Positions 1-7,055 of a stretch of 34,842 nt of DNA are shown in pieces (position 1 is the first letter of the stretch; each line of letters starts with the position of its first letter). Source of the DNA: Flavobacterium sp. (GTDB lineage: Bacteria > Bacteroidota > Bacteroidia > Flavobacteriales > Flavobacteriaceae). The translations under genes and the position numbers were made by a program. A model generated the notes under the pieces. It did no database searches. It had not been told where the DNA came from and saw nothing but the letters and a program-made list of their open reading frames with translations. The stretch spans positions 1 to 34,842 of the forward strand of contig NZ_JAIXWA010000044.1 of NCBI RefSeq assembly GCF_027482425.1. Direction: 5' to 3'.

Positions 1-2
1 CC

Positions 3-350
3 CGAAACTTAGCCACAGAAGCTTGCAAAAAAAATCAAGTTCAGGTCAATGGGCAAGTCGCCAAAGCTTCTCGTGACGTTTATCCCGGCGACCGTATTCA
101 GTTTCGCAAAGACCAAATAATGTACCAAATTAGCGTTTTGGATTTACCCCCAAATCGCGTAGGTGCAAAACTTACCGACATTTACCGTAAAGACGATACG
201 CCGGCTGAAGCTTTTGCACATTTAGAAATGCTCAAACTCTCCAAAGAACACTACCGAAAAACAGGAGTGGGTCGCCCAACCAAAAAAGACCGACGCGATT
301 TGGATGAACTTACTAATGATTCTTGGGAGGATGAAGATACTGACGAATAA
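3..350 (+). CDS. S4-domain RNA-binding protein (Hsp15-like), 5' truncated by window edge
   Basis: The reading frame is open from the first bases of the window and ends at a TAA at 348-350, so the N-terminus lies outside. The visible part begins RNLATEACKKNQVQVNGQ and continues through a segment with PGDRIQFRK, which is the second half of an S4 RNA-binding fold. A basic tail follows (GRPTKKDRRDLDEL) and the protein ends in acidic residues. This matches the Hsp15/HslR-like S4 proteins that bind 23S rRNA or stalled 50S subunits. The ATG at 120 is internal and should not be used as the start. The downstream methyltransferase begins inside the last 20 bases of this gene, so the two are probably co-transcribed and translationally coupled. 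Family assignment is good; the exact role in this organism is inferred. Confidence 0.85.
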   Translation, partial: RNLATEACKKNQVQVNGQVAKASRDVYPGDRIQFRKDQIMYQISVLDLPPNRVGAKLTDIYRKDDTPAEAFAHLEMLKLSKEHYRKTGVGRPTKKDRRDLDELTNDSWEDEDTDE

Positions 351-915
351 ATACTGGCAAGAACGCTATGAAAAAGGCGATACGGGTTGGGATATGGGCG
401 CACCTTCTCCGCCCTTGAAAGCGTATTTGGATCAAGTGGAGGACAAAAATAAAGCGCTACTCATTCCCGGAGCCGGTCATGGGTATGAATTGGAGTATGC
501 GCTATCCCTTGGATTTACCAACATCACCCTATTGGATTATGCGGAAGCACCGTTGCAAGCTATTCGAAATCGACTTCCTGAAAATGAACACTTTCGCTTG
601 GTACAATCCGATTTTTTTGACCATTATGACGCCTATGATTTGATTATAGAGCAAACGTTTTTTTGTGCGCTTTCGCCTTCGTTAAGAGATGACTATGCAT
701 CGAAAATGCATGAATTATTGAAACCGGGAGGCAAATTGGTTGGACTATTTTTTCAATTTCCGCTAACCAAATCGGGCCCTCCTTTTGGGGGATCAGCATC
801 GGAGTATTGGAAACGGTTTGAACCCTTGTTTTCAATTCAAACGCTAGAAACCTGCTACAATTCGATTCCACCCCGTCAAGGAAACGAACTCTTTTTTATC
901 TTTAACAAAAAATAA
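331..915 (+). CDS. SAM-dependent methyltransferase, TPMT family
   Basis: This 194-residue protein matches the thiopurine/thiocyanate S-methyltransferase family. The N-terminal signature W-x2-RY-x6-GWD-x-G-x-PSPPL is present at residues 9-30. The SAM-binding glycine loop LIPGAGHGYEL lies at about 44-54, followed by the acidic strand end LLDY at 67-70 and a post-I region with FDHYDAYDLIIEQTFFCAL. I chose the ATG at 331 rather than 304 because homology begins at NKYWQERY. The start overlaps the preceding S4 gene by 20 bases. Bacterial members methylate thiocyanate, thiols or metalloid compounds; the substrate here cannot be read from sequence. It is cytoplasmic, with no signal peptide. Confidence 0.85.
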   Translation: MKILTNKYWQERYEKGDTGWDMGAPSPPLKAYLDQVEDKNKALLIPGAGHGYELEYALSLGFTNITLLDYAEAPLQAIRNRLPENEHFRLVQSDFFDHYDAYDLIIEQTFFCALSPSLRDDYASKMHELLKPGGKLVGLFFQFPLTKSGPPFGGSASEYWKRFEPLFSIQTLETCYNSIPPRQGNELFFIFNKK

Positions 916-925
916 CACCCGCCTC

Positions 926-1420
926 ATGAACGAGCATCGCATTTTGGACCACCAACAAATTGAGCACACGTTAAAGCGTATTGCCTATCAAATTTATGAA
1001 ACCTTTGTATCAGAAGAACATATTGTACTTGCTGGTATTGCCTCCAACGGTTATATTCTTGCCGAACGATTGGGAGCCATACTAGAGTCGATATCACCGT
1101 TGAAAGTTGAATTGTGTGCGGTACATATGAATAAACAAGCGCCTTTAGAACCGATTACCACTTCTTTGGCACCAGAGCAGTATGCGCACAAAGGAATTGT
1201 GGTTGTTGATGATGTTTTAAATTCAGGTAGTACGTTGATGTATGGCGTAAAACACTTTTTAAATGTGCCTATAAAAAAATGTAAAACCGTTGTACTCGTA
1301 GACCGTAATCACAAAAACTATCCTATTAAAGTTGATTTTAAAGGCATTTCACTTTCAACTTCGCTTCAAGAACATGTAACCGTTGTTTTGGAAGAGGAAT
1401 CATACGCCTTCTTGAGTTAA
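926..1420 (+). CDS. Phosphoribosyltransferase (PyrR-like type I PRTase)
   Basis: The protein has 164 residues and one type I phosphoribosyltransferase domain. The PRPP-binding loop is clear at about residues 92-103 (VVVDDVLNSGST), with two adjacent Asp residues and the GST phosphate-binding end. An upstream segment LAGIASNGYILAERL matches the region that binds pyrophosphate in PyrR and Hpt-like enzymes. It starts 10 bases after the methyltransferase stop, so the two are probably one operon. Its last 21 bases overlap the convergent aroK gene. PyrR proteins regulate pyr genes and have weak uracil PRTase activity, but no pyr operon or attenuator is visible here, so the function is only assigned at family level. 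Confidence 0.85.
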   Translation: MNEHRILDHQQIEHTLKRIAYQIYETFVSEEHIVLAGIASNGYILAERLGAILESISPLKVELCAVHMNKQAPLEPITTSLAPEQYAHKGIVVVDDVLNSGSTLMYGVKHFLNVPIKKCKTVVLVDRNHKNYPIKVDFKGISLSTSLQEHVTVVLEEESYAFLS

Positions 1421-1930
1421 CCAACGGCGAATCTCCAATACAATTTCCTCGGGCGTTTTATCATCAATGGCAACGGTCAAACGGGACTGTAAATAATAGT
1501 AACTGCGATCAAACAAATGCTTGGCTATGTACTCTTCTAGTTCAGCCTCAGGCAGGTTTTGAATAAGAGGTCGTTGTACTTTTTGCGATTGTAAGCGCTG
1601 GGCTAAAGTGGTCACACTTCCCTTTAGGTACACCGAATAAACATGCTCGCGTTGCAACCACTCGTGATGATTATAATAACAAGGCGTTCCTCCTCCTGTA
1701 CTCATGACAAAAGAATTAGGGGACTGCATCCATTGCTCAAAAGACTGATGCTCTAACTTGCGAAAAGCCAATTCCCCCTTTTCGGCAAACAATGTTGGGA
1801 TTGAAATTCCTGCCACTTTTTCAATTTCGAAATCAAGTTCTACAAAAGTACAATCCATCTGTTGGGCCAACAACGCGCCAACGGTGGACTTACCCGACCC
1901 CATATACCCTGTTAAAACGACTTTAAACAT
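1400..1930 (-). CDS. aroK: Shikimate kinase
   Basis: This 176-residue cytoplasmic kinase phosphorylates shikimate at the 3-OH using ATP, the fifth step of the chorismate pathway to aromatic amino acids. The P-loop is at residues 8-16 (GYMGSGKST). It is followed by the shikimate-binding ELD at about 31-33 and the F-R-x-x-E motif (FRKLEHQ) near residue 56. The GGG motif appears in STGGGTPCY, and the LID region carries RPLIQN. Length is normal for the family. The 3' end overlaps the convergent phosphoribosyltransferase by 21 bases, with no room for a terminator between them. Confidence 0.96.
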   Translation of the reverse strand: MFKVVLTGYMGSGKSTVGALLAQQMDCTFVELDFEIEKVAGISIPTLFAEKGELAFRKLEHQSFEQWMQSPNSFVMSTGGGTPCYYNHHEWLQREHVYSVYLKGSVTTLAQRLQSQKVQRPLIQNLPEAELEEYIAKHLFDRSYYYLQSRLTVAIDDKTPEEIVLEIRRWLTQEGV

Positions 1931-2000
1931 AGACTAAATCCTTAGCAATTAAGGTCTTAAGTTACGAACTGAAAAAAAGGTAAATTTATAATAAATTTGG

Positions 2001-2032
2001 TTTGAAAAATTAATTTAATCCCCTTATATTTG
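2001..2032 (+). promoter_or_regulatory. Promoter of the tRNA-Lys gene
   Basis: A textbook Bacteroidota sigma-A promoter: TTTG at 2001-2004, a 20-base spacer, then TATATTTG at 2025-2032. Transcription should begin about five bases later, roughly 20 bases before the tRNA. Confidence 0.75.
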
Positions 2033-2056
2033 CACCCGCATTCAAGAAATGTGATC

Positions 2057-2129
2057 GACTCGATAGCTCAGTTGGTAGAGCACAACACTTTTAATGTTGG
2101 GGTCCTGGGTTCGAGCCCCAGTCGGGTCA
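2057..2129 (+). tRNA. tRNA-Lys (anticodon TTT)
   Basis: The 73-base cloverleaf folds fully. The acceptor GACTCGA (2057-2063) pairs with TCGGGTC (2122-2128), with one G-T pair. The D stem is GCTC/GAGC. The anticodon stem CAACA/TGTTG encloses the loop CTTTTAA with anticodon TTT at 2090-2092. The T arm is CTGGG-TTCGAGC-CCCAG and the discriminator is A2129. CCA is not encoded. Confidence 0.97.
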
Positions 2130-2133
2130 CTAA

Positions 2134-2167
2134 AGAGACGTTGCGTGCAACGTCTTTATTGTTTTTT
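2134..2167 (+). terminator. Intrinsic terminator after tRNA-Lys
   Basis: A near-perfect hairpin with arms AGACGTTG (2136-2143) and CAACGTCT (2148-2155), followed by a T-rich stretch to 2167. It lies between the two tRNA genes, so tRNA-Leu depends on read-through or on its own promoter. Confidence 0.7.
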
Positions 2168-2168
2168 A

Positions 2169-2250
2169 GGCCACGTGGAGAAATTGGTAGACTCGCCATC
2201 TTGAGGGGGTGGTGCTGCAAGGCGTATGGGTTCGAATCCCATCGTGGTCA
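2169..2250 (+). tRNA. tRNA-Leu (anticodon GAG)
   Basis: An 82-base class II tRNA. The acceptor GGCCACG (2169-2175) pairs with CGTGGTC (2243-2249), with one G-T pair. The anticodon stem CCATC/GGTGG holds the loop TTGAGGG, giving anticodon GAG at 2203-2205. A long variable arm typical of tRNA-Leu precedes the T arm ATGGG-TTCGAAT-CCCAT. CCA is not encoded. Confidence 0.96.
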
Positions 2251-2257
2251 CGAATAA

Positions 2258-2319
2258 ATAAAAATCCCAAAAACGAATGAAAATTTATTTTCAAATTCGT
2301 TTTCGGGATTTTTATTTTC
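2258..2319 (+). terminator. Long hairpin terminator after tRNA-Leu
   Basis: A long, AT-rich interrupted hairpin. Outer arms AAAAATCCC and GGGATTTTT enclose inner arms ACGAAT/ATTCGT and GAAAAT/ATTTTC. It ends in a T-rich run directly before the 61-bp repeats. Confidence 0.75.
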
Positions 2320-2326
2320 AAAGCGG

Positions 2327-2548
2327 AGCTTTGTGGGAACTGCGAAGCAGAATCCCATTCGTGAAGTCCAATAAAATAGTCTATTCTAGCTTTGTGGGAA
2401 CTGCGAAGCAGAATCCCATTCGTGAAGTCCAATGAAAGAGTCCATTCTAGCTTTGTGGGAACTGCAAAGCAGAATCCCATTCGTGAAGTCCAATGAAATA
2501 GTCCATTCTAGCTTTGTGGGAACCGCACTGCGGATTCCCATTTGTAAA
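2327..2548. repeat. Tandem 61-bp repeat, three full copies and one partial, each with a hairpin
   Basis: Units start at 2327, 2388, 2449 and 2510 (exact 61-base spacing), each opening with AGCTTTGTGGGAA. The fourth breaks off after about 39 bases. Each unit holds a 24-base imperfect palindrome: TGGGA and TCCCA arms around CTGC/GCAG. In the fourth unit (2517-2540) the inner arms read CCGC/GCGG, a change on both sides that keeps pairing. Together with the terminator and the regulator promoter it fills the gene-free stretch 2251-2731. The period is not a multiple of three, so minus-strand ORFs here change frame with each copy and are not genes. Confidence 0.9.
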
Positions 2549-2686
2549 CATGCATAAATTTTCAATCCTTTCATCTAATTTGAATCTTTTGCAATTGCTT
2601 CACAACCCAACAACCATTTCTAAAAAAAAGGAACAAATAACACCTTCTTATAGCTATTTCGAATAAATTTGTCTTAAAATACTTTT

Positions 2687-2719
2687 TTGTTTAATATTTT
2701 TAGTACTTTTGTTAAACAA
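2687..2719 (+). promoter_or_regulatory. Promoter and inverted-repeat operator of the MerR/B12 regulator
   Basis: TTGTTTAA (2687-2694) and its exact reverse complement TTAAACAA (2712-2719) are separated by 17 bases. A Bacteroidota -7 element TACTTTTG occupies 2704-2711, directly against the right half-site. No good -33 TTG lies 19-20 bases upstream. The same arrangement recurs at crtI. This is read as the binding site of the adjacent MerR-type protein, with autoregulation; that is inferred from position and recurrence. Confidence 0.7.
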
Positions 2720-2731
2720 AACAAAGTAGTT

Positions 2732-3628
2732 ATGAACAGTGTCAAAAATACATTCAGTATCAAAGACTTGGAAAATCTTTCCGGGATCAAGGCCCATACC
2801 ATTCGCATTTGGGAAAAGCGATACAATGTTTTTGAGCCTACGCGAACCGACACTAATATTCGTCTTTACGATATTAAAGCCCTTCAAAAATTATTAAATA
2901 TCACACTTCTTCACGATTACGGATACAAAATTTCGAAAATATCCAAACTGAGTGACGAAGAAATCAAAGCCAAAGTGCGGGGTATCGTTTCTGAAAAAAG
3001 CGCCAAACATCACGCCATTAGTTCGTTTAAAATGGCCATGATGAATTTTGACCAGAAGCTCTTTTTTGAAACCTATGACGAACTTTTATCGGAAAAAAAC
3101 TTCAATGAGGTTTTCTTCGAAGTTTTCATTCCCCTCATGGAAGAATTGGGGGAATTATGGCAGTCCGACACCATTACACCCGCCCATGAACACTTTATTA
3201 GTTACTTAATAAAACTCAAATTACTCATAAATACAGAGGAGGTCATAAAAAAACCTGCACTTTTTGATGACAAAACCTTTGTATTATTCTTACCTTTAAA
3301 CGAAATTCACGAATTGGGTCTTATGTACCTAAACTACGAACTCAATTACCGCGGCTATTCTACCGTGTATTTGGGCGAAAGTGTTCCCGTTGAAAATTTA
3401 GCCGATCTAAAAAAATATTTTAATAATATTGTTTGTATCGGCTACATTACTGTGGAACCCGACAAAGACAATGTGAATGATTACGTTCAAACCTTACAAA
3501 ATACCGTTTTGGAAGACGCTAACGAAGTGTGGCTTATCGGGCGAATGACCGAAAATATTAGCCCTCGCGTGGTCAATCCCAAAACCAAAATTTTCAAATC
3601 GATAACCGAATTGCTCGGCGAATTGTAA
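2732..3628 (+). CDS. MerR-family regulator with cobalamin-binding domain (CarH/LitR-like), carotenoid regulator
   Basis: This 298-residue protein has a MerR winged-helix domain at about 7-75 (FSIKDLENLSGIKAHTIRIW, then EKRYNVFEPTR). A helical B12-binding cap follows (about 95-165) and then a Rossmann-like B12-binding domain (about 183-298). The cap has the adenosylcobalamin motif W143-x9-E153-H154. The binding domain has E191-x-H193-x-x-G196, where His is the expected lower cobalt ligand. These are the marks of CarH/CarA, which repress carotenoid genes in the dark and release DNA in light. The residue after W143 is Gln, whereas Thermus CarH has the light-adduct His there. I chose the ATG at 2732 because the one at 2687 lies inside the operator. 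It sits directly upstream of crtI in the same orientation and shares the operator. Confidence 0.88.
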   Translation: MNSVKNTFSIKDLENLSGIKAHTIRIWEKRYNVFEPTRTDTNIRLYDIKALQKLLNITLLHDYGYKISKISKLSDEEIKAKVRGIVSEKSAKHHAISSFKMAMMNFDQKLFFETYDELLSEKNFNEVFFEVFIPLMEELGELWQSDTITPAHEHFISYLIKLKLLINTEEVIKKPALFDDKTFVLFLPLNEIHELGLMYLNYELNYRGYSTVYLGESVPVENLADLKKYFNNIVCIGYITVEPDKDNVNDYVQTLQNTVLEDANEVWLIGRMTENISPRVVNPKTKIFKSITELLGEL

Positions 3629-3649
3629 AATTTTCTTAAGAAGTTAATG

Positions 3650-3681
3650 TTGTTTAACTTTTTTATATATTTGTTAAACAA
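3650..3681 (+). promoter_or_regulatory. Promoter and inverted-repeat operator of crtIBZ
   Basis: A perfect 9-base inverted repeat, TTGTTTAAC (3650-3658) and GTTAAACAA (3673-3681). The -7 element TATATTTG (3666-3673) abuts the right arm just as in the regulator promoter. Only one base separates the right arm from the crtI ATG, so the transcript would have a leader of only a few bases. No consensus -33 is seen. A protein bound here would block RNA polymerase. Confidence 0.75.
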
Positions 3682-3682
3682 T

Positions 3683-5143
3683 ATGAAAAAAGAAATTGCT
3701 ATCCTCGGATCCGGGTTTTCATCCCTAGCTGCCGCGTGCTACTTAGCACAGCAAGGGCACGCTGTTACCATTTATGAAAAAAATAGTACCATTGGCGGTC
3801 GGGCTCGACAGCTCAAGCGCGATGGTTTCACTTTTGACATTGGCCCCACATGGTACTGGATGCCCGATGTTTTTGAACGATTCTTTGCCGATTTTGGAAA
3901 AAAACCTTCCGACTACTACACTCTAATAAAATTAAATCCTGCGTATCAAGTCTATTTTGACATTCGGGATTTCATTACCATTAGCGACAATTTAGAAGAT
4001 ATCGCAGCCACATTTGAAGCGGAGGAAAAAGGGAGCGGCGAAACGTTGAAAAAGTTCATGAAAGAAGCGCAAAGTAACTACGACATTGCGATCAAAGATT
4101 TAGTGTACCGCCCCGGTGAATCCCCACTTGAACTGGTCACCATGGAGACCGCTAGCCGTGTGGGGCAGTTTTTTAGTAACATTTCACGCGACATACGGAA
4201 ACGCTTTAAAAATCCAAAACTCATCTCAATTTTGGAGTTTCCCGTATTATTTTTAGGTGCAAAACCTTCCGATACGCCCTCTTTTTATAGCTTCATGAAC
4301 TTTGCCGATTTCGGTTTGGGGACATGGCATCCGAAAAACGGGATGTATTCGGTTATTCTAGGGATGGAAAAGCTAGCCCGAGAGTTGGGGGTTACCATTA
4401 TAACCAATGCGCCTGTTGAAAAGATTGATGTTTTAGAAAAAAAAGCTACAGGTATCCGAATAAATGGTACCTTTACCAAAGCCGATATTGTCGTTTCGGG
4501 TGCAGATTACCACCATACGGAACAATTATTGGAGCCGGCATACCGAGCCTATTCTGAATCGTATTGGGAAAATCGAACCTTTGCCCCTTCATCGTTATTG
4601 TTCTATGTCGGGTTGAATAAAAAATTATGCAACGTTGAACACCATAGTTTGTTTTTTGATGTTGATTTTGATGCACATGCAGCATCGATTTATGATCATC
4701 CTGAATGGCCAAAAGAACCACTGTTTTATGCAAGTTTCCCTTCTAAAACAGACTCTAATGTGGCGCCAGAGGGACATGAAGCTGCGATTTTCCTTATTCC
4801 TTTAGCCCCAGGATTGGAAGATACAGAAGCATTGCGAAATACCTATTTTGAAAAAATTATCACTCGTTTGGAACAGTTAACTGAACAACCGGTGAGAGAA
4901 CATATCCTGTTTAAAGAATCCTTCTGTGTGAATGACTTTATCAAAGAATACAATTCATACAAAGGCAATGCGTACGGCATGGCAAATACGCTTTTGCAGA
5001 CGGCATTTTTACGACCCAAATTACGCAGCCGCAAAGTGAAACAGCTCTATTTCACTGGCCAGCTTACCGTACCGGGCCCCGGAGTACCGCCCTCGTTAAT
5101 TTCAGGGAAACTGGTGGCAGAATTGATTGCAAAATACAACTAA
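3683..5143 (+). CDS. crtI: Phytoene desaturase (CrtI type)
   Basis: This 486-residue FAD-dependent enzyme introduces double bonds into phytoene to give lycopene at the membrane. The N-terminal dinucleotide-binding motif is present (GSGFSSLAAACYLAQQGH, residues about 8-25), followed by YEKNSTIGGRARQL. The family's FDIGPTWYWMP segment comes next. The C-terminal FAD-binding signature PGPGVPPSLISGKLVAELI is at the end, as expected. Length is typical for bacterial CrtI. The ATG at 3683 is preferred over 3647 because the upstream ATG lies in the operator and homology starts at MKKEIAILGSG. crtB follows after 15 bases, so crtI, crtB and crtZ form one operon. Confidence 0.96.
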   Translation: MKKEIAILGSGFSSLAAACYLAQQGHAVTIYEKNSTIGGRARQLKRDGFTFDIGPTWYWMPDVFERFFADFGKKPSDYYTLIKLNPAYQVYFDIRDFITISDNLEDIAATFEAEEKGSGETLKKFMKEAQSNYDIAIKDLVYRPGESPLELVTMETASRVGQFFSNISRDIRKRFKNPKLISILEFPVLFLGAKPSDTPSFYSFMNFADFGLGTWHPKNGMYSVILGMEKLARELGVTIITNAPVEKIDVLEKKATGIRINGTFTKADIVVSGADYHHTEQLLEPAYRAYSESYWENRTFAPSSLLFYVGLNKKLCNVEHHSLFFDVDFDAHAASIYDHPEWPKEPLFYASFPSKTDSNVAPEGHEAAIFLIPLAPGLEDTEALRNTYFEKIITRLEQLTEQPVREHILFKESFCVNDFIKEYNSYKGNAYGMANTLLQTAFLRPKLRSRKVKQLYFTGQLTVPGPGVPPSLISGKLVAELIAKYN

Positions 5144-5158
5144 ATAGACCAACAAGTT

Positions 5159-5998
5159 ATGAAATCGCTGTTTGATAAGGTATCCCATGAGTGCAGTCGT
5201 ACGACGACCAAAGCGTATAGTACGTCATTTTCGACTGCTGTAAAAATGTTGGCTCCTACCATCCGCCAAGATATCTACAACATTTATGGCTTCGTCCGTT
5301 TTGCGGATGAAATTGTGGACACCTTTCACGATTACGACAAGGCAACCTTGTTTACCCGCTTTGAATCCGACCTTGAACATGCACTCGAAGACCGTATCAG
5401 TTTAAATCCCATACTGAATTCATTTCAACGTACGGTGCATCAATACAACATACCCCGACATTTGATCGCTGCTTTTATGAAGAGTATGAAAATGGATTTA
5501 CACAAAAGCAAGTACCACACTTTTTCAGAATACCAAGAATATATTTATGGGTCTGCCGATGTGGTGGGGTTGATGTGCCTAATGGTTTTTGTAAATGGCG
5601 ATGAACAAAAATACAACGAACTCAAAGATGCCGCGATGCGTTTGGGCTCAGCGTTTCAAAAGGTAAATTTCTTGCGCGACTTAAAAGCCGATTTTGAAGA
5701 TTTAAGTCGAACCTATTTTCCAAACACCGATTTAACCCAATTGGATGAAGCTTCAAAAGCCGAAATTATTCGAGACATTGAAGCCGATTTTGAAGCCGCT
5801 TACGCGGGCATTATCAAATTACCTATGGAAGCGAAATTTGGTGTATATACGGCCTACATATATTATAAAAAACTGTTGACTAAGCTAAAACGAACGCCCT
5901 CAATGGAAATTCGTTCCACCCGTATTCGCGTACCCGATTACCAAAAAATAGGCTTATTGGCCAAATGTTATGTCAATTATCGATTAAATATTTTGTAA
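5159..5998 (+). CDS. crtB: Phytoene synthase
   Basis: This 279-residue enzyme condenses two geranylgeranyl diphosphates head to head into phytoene, the first committed carotenoid step. Both Asp-rich Mg-diphosphate motifs of the trans-isoprenyl synthase family are present: D50-E-I-V-D54 and D174-L-K-A-D178. The latter lies in FQKVNFLRDLKADFEDLSRTY. Length is normal. It begins 15 bases after crtI and ends 2 bases before crtZ. Confidence 0.96.
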   Translation: MKSLFDKVSHECSRTTTKAYSTSFSTAVKMLAPTIRQDIYNIYGFVRFADEIVDTFHDYDKATLFTRFESDLEHALEDRISLNPILNSFQRTVHQYNIPRHLIAAFMKSMKMDLHKSKYHTFSEYQEYIYGSADVVGLMCLMVFVNGDEQKYNELKDAAMRLGSAFQKVNFLRDLKADFEDLSRTYFPNTDLTQLDEASKAEIIRDIEADFEAAYAGIIKLPMEAKFGVYTAYIYYKKLLTKLKRTPSMEIRSTRIRVPDYQKIGLLAKCYVNYRLNIL

Positions 5999-6000
5999 AT

Positions 6001-6444
6001 ATGGGATTGCATATTCTCGTTTTCTTTTTAACGTTTTTCATGATGGAATTTATGGCATGGTTTACCCATAAATACGTTATGCATGGCTTTTTATGGTCTT
6101 TACATGCCGATCACCACAAAAAAGACCATGACTCATGGTTTGAACGTAACGATGCTTTCTTCATTTTTTATGCCGTCGTAAGTATGGGCTTTTTCTTGCT
6201 TTGGCAAAACAACATCTTATCGATTGGATTAGCCATTGGATTGGGCATTTTTGCCTACGGATTAGCCTACTTTTTGGTCCACGACATATTCATTCACCAA
6301 CGTTTTAAAATGTTCCGAAATGCCAACAATCGCTATGCAAAAGCGGTACGTCGGGCACACAAAATGCACCACAAACACATCGGAAAAGAAGATGGCGAAT
6401 GTTTTGGAATGCTCATTGTTCCCCTTAAATATTTCAAAAAATAA
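6001..6444 (+). CDS. crtZ: Beta-carotene hydroxylase (CrtZ type)
   Basis: This 147-residue di-iron membrane hydroxylase adds 3-OH groups to beta-carotene, giving zeaxanthin. Histidine clusters of the fatty-acid hydroxylase/sterol desaturase superfamily are at H23-x4-H28, H35-x2-HH39, H94-x4-H99 and H120-x2-HH124. Hydrophobic segments lie at about 3-20, 54-67 and 72-93. The ATG at 6001 follows the crtB stop by 2 bases; the longer frame from 5965 would run into crtB. No lycopene cyclase gene is seen in the window, so beta-carotene must be made by a gene elsewhere. A terminator follows directly. Confidence 0.92.
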   Translation: MGLHILVFFLTFFMMEFMAWFTHKYVMHGFLWSLHADHHKKDHDSWFERNDAFFIFYAVVSMGFFLLWQNNILSIGLAIGLGIFAYGLAYFLVHDIFIHQRFKMFRNANNRYAKAVRRAHKMHHKHIGKEDGECFGMLIVPLKYFKK

Positions 6445-6480
6445 AAAAATCCCGGTTCATTACGAATCGGGATTTTTTTT
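6444..6480. terminator. Bidirectional terminator after crtZ
   Basis: A hairpin with arms AAAAAATCCCG and CGGGATTTTTT around an inner TTC/GAA pairing. It is flanked by A and T runs, so it can serve crtIBZ on plus and the DUF4252 operon on minus. Confidence 0.85.
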
Positions 6481-6496
6481 CACTAACTCCAAACCC

Positions 6497-7045
6497 TTAC
6501 GGTTTAAATATTTGCTGCAACGGTTGCAACTGCTGCATATTTAACTCTGTATTTTGCATTACCGACAAAAAGGTCATCGCATCGGCGGGATTCATATCTT
6601 CACCTAAAATTCGAATAACAGTCAATCCACCTCCTGATTTACTCCCAAAAAGTACAATTTCATCGACCTTATCCTCTTCCCCAACAATACTAATGGAACC
6701 TCCCTCTTTACCAGACCCGAAATGCATTAATTCGGCATATTGTGTGGTATCTTTAAGTATTGTACGCACGGTTTGAAATTCACGTTCCAACTGCTTTGGT
6801 TGCTTCGGATCGGCTTTGTAAAACATGACATTCAACTTTTTGAAGGTCTTCAACACCCGTTTTTGTTCGGGAGTCAAAGAGGCTTTATCGGTATTGATAA
6901 TACTTGAAGGCACATCAAAAACACTAAAACCCGGTTGTTGTTGTTTGCCTACAAAATATTTTTGCATTGTGGGTTCTGATTGACAACCAAAAAGAGTCAC
7001 ACTCAATAAAAAAGCGACAGTGATTACAGTTTTCATACGCTTCAA
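6497..7045 (-). CDS. DUF4252-domain lipoprotein (last gene of the sigma operon)
   Basis: This 182-residue protein has a lipoprotein signal sequence ending in a lipobox (LFGC), so it should be anchored in a membrane. The rest matches the Bacteroidota DUF4252 family and is a distant paralogue of the gene just upstream (7056-7604). Both have a mid-region with EELM/AELM followed by a short strand and a GSGKE/GSGKEGG loop. The start may be the Met at 7036 (MKTVIT), nearer the signal peptide core. It follows the upstream DUF4252 gene by 10 bases. The family function is unknown. Confidence 0.82.
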   Translation of the reverse strand: MKRMKTVITVAFLLSVTLFGCQSEPTMQKYFVGKQQQPGFSVFDVPSSIINTDKASLTPEQKRVLKTFKKLNVMFYKADPKQPKQLEREFQTVRTILKDTTQYAELMHFGSGKEGGSISIVGEEDKVDEIVLFGSKSGGGLTVIRILGEDMNPADAMTFLSVMQNTELNMQQLQPLQQIFKP

Positions 7046-7055
7046 ACTTCTACGA

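Noticed and set aside
2327..2548. CRISPR array
   Set aside because: The units are contiguous 61-bp tandem copies with near-identical sequence throughout; there are no distinct spacers and no cas genes.
2166..2574. Two minus-strand ORFs of 104 and 62 codons over the tRNA-Leu and the 61-bp repeats
   Set aside because: Their sequence is the translation of the repeat, and the period of 61 shifts the frame at each copy. Neither resembles a protein.
3647..3682. Longer crtI start at 3647
   Set aside because: The extra 12 codons lie in the promoter and operator, and homology begins at 3683.
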